A DNA stretch of 64,000 nt from Escallonia rubra. Taxonomy: Eukaryota; Streptophyta; Magnoliopsida; Escalloniales; Escalloniaceae. Of the stretch, positions 26,401-34,890 are shown piece by piece (within the stretch, counting starts at the first letter, position 1; each line of letters opens with the position of its first letter). The stretch lies in the NCBI GenBank assembly GCA_033065855.1, contig JAVXUO010002106.1, positions 333,712 to 397,711 on the forward strand. Reading direction: 5' to 3'. Under the pieces are notes generated by a model. It was given only the letters and a program-made list of their open reading frames with translations, was not told where the DNA came from and did no database searches. Position numbers and translations under genes: made by a program.

Positions 26401-28189
26401 CGTTACAAACATTCAGCTGTATTCAACTGCTGAATTTTTCTTACAATGGAACTGTTTTACAAAAGTTTAGCAATGCCAACTATGGGGATTATGAGAAGAC
26501 TGATGTGAAGTTATGCCAGGACAACTGCAAACTCGGGATACCGGAGAAGTTTTTGGCCATTCCTAATGACATAGAGGGTGGGAAAAAAAAATCTACACTG
26601 ATGCCCAGATATAACAAATGGAGGTGCACATCAACTTTGGAGTGGAAATATCAAATTCGGAGTGGGTTCGTTCAATTTTAATGTGGAAATATCAGTTTCC
26701 CAATTACTTCTGAACAGTAAGCTGAAACATCAAGATTTAATATGCGGCGAAGTGCAACTAACCAACAAGTGCCTTAAAAGCGCCAATGGTTGCCACAGTC
26801 AGCATAAATGACCTTAAAGCACCGTGTTGTCCATGCACAATCAAGAAGAGTTAAGAACAAAATCGCGCTTAAAAATAAGTGGACCCATCTAAAAAAGCAA
26901 AACAGAAACTGATTAAGTTAAAAGCCACATACCCGCTTAATCAAGAAGCATGCAGTCTATGTTACATGGACTCTTCGGTTTGCGTGAAGTACCCGTGTCA
27001 GACACTCAACACTTGGACATGGGTATGGGATATGTGTCCGACACATCTCTTAGGATATGCCATTATGATACTATCTTGTAGTCTTTTGTTTAATTAGTTA
27101 TTGCTTTGAGACAAGACAAATTGTCAATTAAAACCAAATGCATCACATAAAACATCTTTTTGCCTATGAAATAACTAAAAAGCAATAACAAATATGAACA
27201 TTTTGCCGTGTCCCCGTGTCTTGTGTTTTCAAAATTAGACGAATCCGACACTTGGACACGTATCCGATCCGGACACTCGTACCGAGTCCATGTAACATAG
27301 CATGCAGTCGTAATTCCCCATCCCATAATGCTCTGACAACAAAACCTATGACCCTCCACTGAATTGAACCCTTATTGTGTCTAAATACAAAATGAAGAAT
27401 TTTCCAAGAACCTGATTAAGGTAACTCGAACATGACCAACGCCCGATAGTTCAACGAATAATTACATATCATATTTCACGGAATTAACCATCTAAGAAAC
27501 CATAACAAAAGTGAAAAAATTTCAAGAATCGATTCAAACTAACACACCAATCACTATTCCGAGGAATACCGACATATGCAGCTTTACATGAAAAAACTAC
27601 CCATAGGAACCAAAACAAAAACAAAGGAACTTCAAGAATCTGATCAAACCAAAACACCAATCCATATGCCAACAAATGCCCAATTATGCAACCAAGAAGT
27701 ACGCTATCGAACAAAAACTCGATGAATCCTAGCAAACCTGCTTACTTGAAGCACAAAATACCCAATAATTCAGTCAAGAAGTATATAATCATACTAAAAG
27801 AACTAAAAAATCACTAACTCGTTAAAATTTGATTTTACGAAAACATGAGGAAGAATCAAGTAGATGCCCACTTTTCTATGCAATTTTTCCTATGCTCTTT
27901 TACACAAGTCATTTGAAAGGAAAAAAAAGGAGAAATTGGAACACAAACAGAGGATAGAAGATCTCACATAGATATTGAGTTGCCTGACAAAGCTGGCCAG
28001 TGTGTTGGTCTTGAAGTATTTTGGAAGCAGCTGAGCAGCAAAAACATTCTCATCCCATATCACAAAACTGTTGTCATTGTTGGGACTCCAAGAAATCAAC
28101 GCTTCCGTTGACGGGTCATCCACCATATCATAGCATTTCAGCAAAAAGGGTGGTATGGGAATCCCGTCTTCAATCGATCTTCTCACCAT
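13737..28189 (-). CDS. HSFA8: Class A heat-shock transcription factor, HsfA8 type
   Basis: Exon 1 is 28189-27968 (74 codons) and exon 2 is 14684-13737. Splicing GTGAG to TTTCAG joins ...RQLNIY to [10 protein letters not shown] at the position of the intron conserved in plant HSF genes, giving 389 residues (Arabidopsis HsfA8 is about 374). The DNA-binding domain is residues 12-104. A basic stretch (RKK, 104-106) follows, then the HR-A/B coiled coil at about 131-200 with the class A insertion and the HsfA8-like run [12 protein letters not shown]. An acidic tail (about 355-378, DGMLDKLL) may be an AHA activation motif. The start is the first ATG after an in-frame stop. HSFs bind heat-shock elements as trimers in the nucleus. 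Residues 229-286 and 287-344 are an internal duplication ([24 protein letters not shown]). The oddity is the 13.3-kb transposon-filled intron. Whether it is efficiently spliced cannot be told from sequence. Confidence 0.9.
15781..16460. mobile_element. Mutator-type MITE (680 bp)
   Basis: A perfect 9-bp target duplication TAACACCTA stands at 15772-15780 and 16461-16469. The ends are inverted: GGGAAAATTACAAAAAAGTG at left, and CACTTTTTTGTAATTTTCCC at right. The inner part has repeated, mutually inverted modules such as CGCGATTTCTACTTTAAAGT and AACCACGTTTTC. It is non-coding. A 9-bp duplication points to the Mutator superfamily. Confidence 0.9.
18824..20634. mobile_element. MULE-type TIR element inside the LINE (1.8 kb)
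   Basis: Inverted ends GGTAAATTGAACTAAA and GTGCAATTTACC extend about 230-250 bp inward, ending in TC/GA simple repeats on both sides. The flanks GTTTCTTAA (18815-18823) and TTTTCTTAA (20635-20643) are a 9-bp duplication with one mismatch. There is no transposase. The inside is TG-repeat-rich and carries a compact non-repetitive block at about 19740-20190. Confidence 0.8.
19740..20190. other. Candidate captured organellar DNA
   Basis: This block differs from the TG-repeat surroundings. It is balanced in composition and contains AGCCAGAAGCAACGAAGG and GGGAAGGCCGCAAGC. The style recalls plant mitochondrial DNA, and a 76-codon open frame spans 19826-20056. I did not recognise a specific gene, so organellar origin is an inference from texture only. 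Confidence 0.3.
21128..22270. mobile_element. Second TIR element inside the LINE (1.1 kb)
   Basis: Long inverted ends share GGCTCAATTGCACT (left) with GGCTTAATTGCACT (right, reversed), then TTGCAACCAAAACCCCAA on both sides, over more than 130 bp. Flanking GTAAATTTA and CTGAATTTA fit a diverged 9-bp duplication. The inside has TG/AC repeats and no transposase. It is likely a non-autonomous Mutator-type element. Confidence 0.75.
24427..24545 (-). pseudogene. Broken copy of an HSF DNA-binding-domain exon
   Basis: This stretch aligns to HSFA8 exon 1 around 28025-28140 in the same orientation. Shared landmarks are TTTGGAAGCA, ACTCCAAGAAA and GGGTCATCC. Translated on the - strand it still shows [10 protein letters not shown], against [10 protein letters not shown] in the intact exon. 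The rest has stops and small gaps. It sits inside HSFA8's own intron, so it may be a relic of a local duplication of exon 1 or of a second HSF. Confidence 0.7.
25500..26140 (+). mobile_element. LINE reverse-transcriptase fragment
   Basis: The piece [17 protein letters not shown], followed by [14 protein letters not shown], is a LINE reverse-transcriptase signature with the A-D-D active-site motif (about 25625-25740). The following 400 bases continue in LINE-like sequence ([17 protein letters not shown]) with shifts. It is a second, separate copy related to the LINE at 17770-22900. Confidence 0.75.
26957..27300. mobile_element. hAT-type MITE (344 bp)
   Basis: Perfect inverted ends CTATGTTACATGGACTC are flanked by an exact 8-bp duplication CATGCAGT at 26949-26956 and 27301-27308. 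The sub-terminal part holds GTGTC/GACAC-rich sequence. An 8-bp duplication fits the hAT superfamily. It is non-coding and looks young, given the exact duplication. Confidence 0.88.
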
Positions 28190-28481
28190 GTCCAACCTAT
28201 AAATCTGACCGAAGTGGGTGATTTCAGTCTAAAAACTTTGTGGCTTGTTTGAAGGGTACTAGTACTACAAGAGGAACCAGAGAGGTTTCTTTTGAAACGG
28301 GTATGGAATATTACGGGAATCGGGTGTGTGAATATATAGTAGCTCTGGGTGCAACGTCCTGTAAAGGAGGTTCGTGTGATTTGTATGCTCACACGGTCTA
28401 CCAATGGCAAGTGGCCTTGAGGCTTTTTCGGGTTTTGGTTTGGAAAGAAACTGCAAGTTATGACGTTGGAGTATATATACA
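28190..28481 (-). promoter_or_regulatory. HSFA8 proximal promoter and 5' leader
   Basis: On the - strand a TATA-like CTATATATTCAC lies at about 28329-28340, roughly 140 bp before the ATG. The region ends abruptly at the MULE at 28482, so only about 140 bp of native sequence remains upstream of the TATA box. I do not see a canonical nGAAnnTTCn heat-shock element in it. Confidence 0.55.
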
Positions 28482-31400
28482 GGCCCGATCAGAGCCCACC
28501 GGTGGATAATATCCATCGGACCGCACCCCTTATGTGCGGTTTGCACAATTAATTTTTTTTTACACCCACCCACCAACCGTCCGGCATGCGGTCCCCCTTC
28601 CTGCCTGCCACGTGGCAGGGGTCCCCCTTCCTGCCTGCCACGTGGCACCCCTCCGGTCCCCCCCCAAATCCGAGTCACCATTTTGCAGCCCCCCCCCCAA
28701 TTTTGCGGCCCCCCTGCCACGTGCCCGGTTCCCCGTCCTTTTTCCGACTTTTCTCTGCTTGCTTTCTTCTCTCTCCCTCATCTTTTGTTCTTTGTAAACC
28801 CTTCGCCCCGACCCATTTCTTCCTCTCCCCATCATCTTTACCAACACACACTTCATAATCCATATCTCACTTACATAGTCTCCACAACAACCCAAACAAA
28901 AAAATTTACTCTAGAAAATCGGTGGATTTTTCTTGATACAAATATATCAAGTTAAAACAAGTAAGTATTTTAAATTTTCTTATAATTCAATGTTAATTTC
29001 AAATTGTTCTTACCAATGATTTGTTTAAATTGTGTTTAGCTTAAATTGTTCTTATCATAGTCTAAAATTCTTGTTTTTTGAGAGTTTGAAATTAGGGATT
29101 GAACTAGCGTTTATTAGCGAATATTCATTCGAAGTCCAAAAAATAGTCATTTTTTTAGGGCGTCAAAATATGAATTTTTCACGAATTTATAAAAAATAGC
29201 AAGAGCTATATTTTTCAAAAGTGCAAAAAAGAGACCCTAGTTATTTTTAAAAGATCTATATCAGGGAAAAATGGGTCAACTGATACAGGGAACCTTGTAA
29301 CTTCGCAGTGTAATTTAAAATATCAAACTAGCGCGATTTCGCGCGAAACTTTTATGAGAACCCTAGGCTGTTGGGAAGTTCCGTTTCCCCGGAATTTGCG
29401 CCATTCTGATGTCGTTAGCTATTTTTGGCCGAACGGGCTTTTAAGCGCTCGATCCGGACACCGGTTCGGAATTTTTTGGTGAAACTTTTGTAAATACTTT
29501 TTAGATCAAGAATGAATTCATAAAGCTTAAAATAGCATTTCAAAGCACTTTTGAGATTTCCGATGCCAGGGGGCATTTCGGTAATTTGCCACCCCGATAA
29601 GAGTATTTTGCTAATTCTACACTATTAAATTTTTGCAACGACTATAATTAAGTCTAAAATGGTGTTGCGCTTTCGTTTATTTTTTTTCGTGGCCCCCCAC
29701 CCCCTGCCCTTTTTTCTTTTATCTTTCGTACGTGGCCCCCACCCCGCGGTTCCCGTGGCCCCCCCCCAGCCCGAACCGCAACAAGCAGTGGCCTTTTCTT
29801 CGTGGCCCCCATCCCCCCCCCACCCCCTTCCTCCCCCACCCCTGTGGGCCCCCACCCCCTTCCTCTCCCCCGAACCGCAACAAGGACCCCCGGTTCACTG
29901 TACCGTGGCCCCCACCCCCCTTCCTCTCCCGCGGTTCACTGTACCATGGCCCCCACCCCCCCTCTCCCCCGAACCGCAACAAGGACCCCCGGTTCACTGT
30001 CCCGTGCCCCCACCCCCCTTTCTCTCCCGCGGTTCACTGTACCGTGGCCCCCACCCCCACCCCCTTCCTCCCCCACCCCCCTTCCTCTCCTCCGAACTGC
30101 AACAAGGACCCCTAGTTCACTGTACCGTGGCCCCCACCCCCCTTCCTCTCCCGCGGTTCATTGTACCGTGGCCCCCACCCCCTACCCCCTTCCTCCCCCA
30201 CCCCTGTGGGCCCCCACCCCCAACAAGGGGGCGGTTCTCTGTCCTTGCTTTTTTCTTCGTGGCCCCCACCCCGGTTCCCTTTTTGTTTTCTTTTGCTTTT
30301 CTTGTTTTTTTTTTCGTATCCTTTTTTGGTTTCTTGTTTTCTTTTGCATATCCTTCTTTCTCGTGCATGGCCCCCCACCCCCGAACGGCAAGGAGTTGAG
30401 GTTCTATGCGGCCTTCCACTTTTTTCTTCGTGGCCCCCACGCTTGCCTTTCGAAGCCGTTAGCTATTTTTTTCGCCGAAAGGGCTTTTAAGCACTCGATC
30501 TGGACACCGGTTCGGAATTTTTAGGCGAAACTTTTGTAAAATACTTTTGAGATGAAGAATGATTTCAGGAAGCTTAAAATAGCATTTTAAAGCAGTTTTG
30601 AGATTTTTTGAAGTCAGGGGACATTTTGGTAATTTGCCACCCCGAGAGGGGTGTTTTGGTAATTTTTTCGGTACAGTTTTTCAAATGACTTTTTAGTCCA
30701 GAAATGTAAGTAAAACACCTGAAAATGTTGTTTTGAAGCTGATTGCGGGGCGTAATTGTCGCTAAAGGTGAAAACCTAATTATACAACTTTACCAAATTT
30801 ATAAAACATAGCTAGAGCTATATTTTGCCAAAGTGCAAAAAAGAGACCCTAGTTATTTTTAAAAGATCTGTATCAGGGAAAAATTTCAGATTTTTCCAAA
30901 GACTGGAAAGGGGTTAACTGATACGCGGAACCTTGTAACTTTGCAGTGTAATTTAAAATATCAAGCTAGCGCGATTTCACGCGAAACTTTTACGAGAACC
31001 CTAGGATGTTGGGAAGTTCCATTTCAGAGGAATTCGGGCCCTTCCAAAGCCGTTGGCTATTTTTTTGGGCGAACGGGTTTTTAATCGCTCGACCCGGACA
31101 CCGGTTCGGGATTTTTGGGCGAAAAATCCCGAAAAATACTTTTTAGATCACGGATGAATTCAGGAAACTTAACATAGCATTTTAAAGCACTTTTGAGATT
31201 TTCCGAACCCAGGGGGCATTTTGGTAATTTGCCACCCCTAGAGGGGCATTTTGGTAATTTTCCCGGTAAAGTTTTTCAAAGGACTTCTTAGTCCAGAAAT
31301 GTAAGTAAAACACCTGAAATGTTGTTTTGAAGCTGATTGCGGGGCGTTAGGGTGCTAATAGTACCCCGGGGGCATCAGCGGGGTATTTTGATAATTTAAC
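28482..31400 (+). repeat. MULE left arm: TIR plus sub-terminal repeats
   Basis: The outer 1.2 kb is inverted relative to 38040-39283. A block with AGCGCGATTTCGCGCGAAAC, GAACCCTAGG, GGCTTTTAAGCGCTCGA and GGGGGCATTTCGGTAATTTG occurs at 29320-29610, partly at 30450-30690, and again at 30960-31290. Two exact CCACGTGGCA boxes lie near 28607 and 28637. Confidence 0.8.
29685..30440. repeat. C-rich minisatellite in MULE left arm
   Basis: Tandem units mix GTGGCCCCCACCCC, CGAACCGCAACAAGGACCCC and GCGGTTCACTGTACC. The array encodes long Pro-rich open frames on the + strand that are repeat artefacts. It is absent from the right arm. Confidence 0.8.
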
Positions 31401-31828
31401 ATTGTGAAATTTGCCGACTTACTTTTACTTTTCCAGCCGTTCTGAGATGTTTGTTGGGGCGATGGCTGTCAGGGGGTATTTTGCATAAGTTGGGGGTGTT
31501 TTGGTAACTTTCCCCCTTAAAATACCCTGAGGAAATATTTGGTATATAATTGATAGAAATACATTTAAAAAGTGGTTTTAAAGCGATTTTGTGGTGTTGG
31601 CGGTGTAGCGGCCATCGGGGGGGGGTATATTGGTAAATTGTCACGTTGGCTCTAAATTTAAGCGTTCGGAGTGGTGGGAAGTGAGGAATTGTTTTAATAC
31701 ATTTAAATAATGAGATAATGACTATTGCTAACCCGTTGGTAAGCTAGGTTTAAGATCCGGTTATATTTTTGGAATGTAAATATTATGGACGTTAAGTTTG
31801 TTTACGATCATATTTTGTTCTTAGAGAT

Positions 31829-33845
31829 ATGGATTTCAACTCCGGACCTCATGATACATCAATCCTCTACGATGACGATGACCACGTCGCGAGGTACGTA
31901 TTTGACGGTGTCGATAGGGGTGTTTTGGAAACAATTCAAAGCACAACTCACCTCGAAGAGTGGGTACTGAACGAGGAACAATGTCTCGGCATGTTCACTG
32001 ATCCCGGGATTTTGTCTCGGCATGACGATTGCCTTATATCCGCTCTAGTTGAACGATGGAGGGGCGAGACGAACTCATTTCACTTCCGGTTTGGTGAAAT
32101 GACTATTACATTAGAGGACGTCGGATTTATACTTGGAATCCTATGTCACGGCAAACCCATTACTTGGAGCAAAACGTCTGCATCCATATCGTGCATGGCT
32201 AGGCAGTATTTTCCTGGAATTCCGAGGGAAACTTTTACGTCTAATGGCATCAAACTTAAATGGCTGAGAGAGCAGTACGGTGTGCTACCGGATGAATACA
32301 CTCCTCATGATTTCTTGACGTATACGAAGGCATTCCTTCTGTATATTATTGGAGCCATATTACTTCCGACACATTCGAAAAACACCGTGCATCCGAAGTA
32401 TATGGAGTTCTTGGAGGATCTTGAAGAGGTATACTCGTATTCGTGGGGTTCAGCTGTTCTTGCGCACCTATATCGAGCACTGCATAAGGCTACGAGATTG
32501 GATGCCAAGTCTATTGCCGCCTGCTTGACTCTATTACAGGTATGAGCATTTATATTCTTGTTTTGACGTGTCAAAGTATTCGTGATTATTTACTAATTCC
32601 ATATAATGTTTGCATTCACAGGTTTGGTCTTACGAGAGGCTACCCACGGGACGTCCACAACCGCGGGAATATTCCGATGCGGAGTGGCCTAAGGTGTGGG
32701 CCTGGGGGCCGGAGGCCAACCGGAAGAGACGGGTAAACCTTCACCACCATCTACAGTTCTACCGGGGGGAACTAGATATGTTGGATGCACCCCAGGTGAC
32801 GTGGCAGCTATACGGGAAGGTGATGCATCGTTTAGATACGTATTGGTGGCAACTTTCGGTAGCGTACATGCTGGCAGGTTTGGTTCGAGTGCCCCCGTGC
32901 GACTCTCAGCGCCAGAGTGAGGTTCCCCAAGTTGGAATCCAGGCCTCGCGCCCAAGCATCCGGTCGGACAAAAGACAAGCGACGAAGCCATTAAGGCCGG
33001 ACAAGATGGGTTGGATCGACCGGCACTACTTCGAGCATGAGTCTGTCGGTTCAACATACTTTCCGCTGGCGACATTCCTAGGTCATGAGGATATCAGAAC
33101 GTTGGCGCCGGAGACAGATATTTCAAATTTTGTCATGAACGCTTACATAGATCTGCTCCGGATTAGAGAGCAACATTTTAACCGTTCTGAATATTTGAAG
33201 CTTAACATGTATCCCACTCATTTTGTGGAATTAACGCTGAGGGAATTCACAGAATGGAGGGGGCGAGGGGGCAGCAGGGGTAAGTGGAAACCAGGTAGAA
33301 ACGTGTTAGGCATGATGAACGCAAACTATCAATGTCACGCTGCTGATGCGAACCTTATCATGATACATTGTCATCATGCAAACCACTGGTTCTTATTAGT
33401 TCTCCATCCAGCGTTCATAACGGTTCACATATATGATAGCTTAAGGGAGGACAATCATGGACAGCTGCCGGCACAGATGTACAGCGAGTACATAACTTTA
33501 GTGGTTAGTTTTTATTGTTTCACCTGATGACACAGTATGTTCTTCTTGATACTTATTCTTGAGTCTCGTTTTTGTTGTTGGATGTAGATTACTGTCCTCT
33601 CGCTAGCGTGCTCACGGCCACCGGGGGACCCTTGGACAGTCGTGATGATAAAGGACCGACCAAAGCAATATAACGGTCACAATTGTGGGATTTACGTCCT
33701 CAAGTACATGGACTACATTGCTCGCTCGGAAGTGCTCAAACACTCCTCGTGGACTAGGAAGGATGCCTTGACGTTTAGGTATATGATAGCCTGGGAGCTG
33801 AAAAAGAATGAAGCTAGACGCCTTCATTACCATTATCCTGACTAG
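31829..33845 (+). CDS. PMD (aminotransferase-like) - Ulp1 protease fusion, MULE-borne
   Basis: The likely exons are 31829-32539, 32622-33503 and 33589-33845, about 616 residues. The N-terminal part is a plant mobile domain: HFRFGEMTITLEDVGFILGI lies near residues 85-105, in the PMD pattern. The C-terminal part resembles C48/Ulp1 cysteine proteases, with HWFLLVLHP (histidine near 492), IYDSLR (aspartate near 509) and GHNCGIYVL (catalytic cysteine) in the last exon. Introns 1 and 2 have GT-AG ends. I could not confirm by eye that exons 2 and 3 join in frame, so that junction needs checking. Ulp1 proteases remove SUMO or similar tags, and PMD proteins occur in MULEs, Ty3 elements and host MAIN-type genes. 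The substrate here is unknown. Its place opposite the transposase suggests a helper role in transposition or in evading silencing. Confidence 0.75.
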
Positions 33846-34790
33846 CGTGGCTAAGGTGCAATGATGTTACAAAAAACTGCACAAAAAAGAAATGTACATA
33901 ATTTTTCGCATGCTATGAATTTGGCGCTAAAATGTGCGCGAATATACCTTTCATATGACGCATTCGAAAAAATTACGTGTCTCGTTTTTCGCCGAAATTC
34001 ATAGAAATGGGCTAAGTAGCGTGCATGAGGTGCTTTGAGCGGGAAAAAACTGACAAAAAAATTACAACATTTTTCGCAAGCTAAGAACTGGGGCCTAAAG
34101 TGTGCGCGAATAGGGGCGTCGTAGGAAAACCCAAAAAATAATTTGTCTCATTTTTCGCCGAAATTCATAGAAATGGGCTAACTAGCGTGCCTGAGGTGCA
34201 ATGAGCGAAAAAAAAGTGACAACAAAAATTACAACTTTTTTCGCAAGCTAAGAATTGGGCCCTAAAGTGTGCGCGAATAGGGGCGTCGTAGGAAAATCCA
34301 AAAAATAATTTGTCTCGTTTTCCGCCGAAATTCATAGAAATGGACTAACTAGCGTGCCTGAGGTGCAATGAGCGAAAAAAAAGTGACAACAAAAATTACA
34401 ACTTTTTTCGCAAGCTAAGAATTGTTTAAAGTTGCGCGAATAGGGGCGTCGTAGGAAAACCCAAAAATAATTTGTCTCGTTTTTCACCGAAATTCATAGA
34501 AATGGGCTAACTAGCGTGCCTAAGTTGGAATGAACAAAAAAAAAGTGACAACAAAAATTACAACTTTTTTCGTAAGCTAAAAATTGGGCCCTAAAGTGTG
34601 CGCGAATAGTGGCGGCGTAGGAAAATCCAAAAAATAATTTGTCTCGTTTTTCGCCGAAATTCATAGAAATGGACTAACTAGCGTGCCTGAGGTGCAATGA
34701 GCGAAAAAAAAGTGACAAAAAAAATTACAACTTTTTGCGCAACCTAAGCATTGGGCCCTAAAGTGTGCCCGAATAGGCCCTTCCAAAAGT
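33842..34790. repeat. 166-bp tandem repeat between the two MULE genes
   Basis: The landmark AAATTCATAGAAATGG recurs at about 33995, 34161, 34328, 34490 and 34657, giving spacings of 166, 167, 162 and 167. Units also share CTAGCGTGCCTGAGGTGCAA and GTGCGCGAATAGGGGCGTCG. The first unit begins at the stop codon of the PMD-protease gene and the array ends about 100 bp short of the transposase stop. It may hold the 3' ends and terminators of both genes. Confidence 0.88.
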
Positions 34791-34890
34791 ATCAATAATC
34801 CACAAACCAAATCACAAATTAAAGATTTCACAAACCAAATCACAAATATAAACATTATAAAGTTCAATTTATACAACTGAAACATTAATC

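Larger units (their letters stand above)
14685..27967 (-). other. Giant HSFA8 intron
   Basis: The single HSFA8 intron spans 13.3 kb. Beyond the elements listed separately, the stretches 14690-15770, 16470-17770, 22900-24420, 24550-25500, 26140-26950 and 27310-27960 show no gene to me. They are AT-rich, with a C-run at about 15433 and a diverged direct repeat of roughly 100 bp at about 27490-27710 (AACCATAACAAAAG, AACCAAAACAAAAA). Plant HSF introns at this site are usually a few hundred bases. Confidence 0.85.

Noticed and set aside
28325-28481. Possible heat-shock element in the HSFA8 promoter
   Set aside because: TTC and GAA triplets are present, but not in the required alternating 5-bp spacing.
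29659-30524. Pro-rich open frames of 240 or more codons on the + strand
   Set aside because: They come from the C-rich minisatellite in the MULE arm and simply translate the repeat.
33842-34790. CRISPR-like regular spacing
   Set aside because: The units are contiguous 166-bp tandem repeats without unique spacers, in plant DNA.
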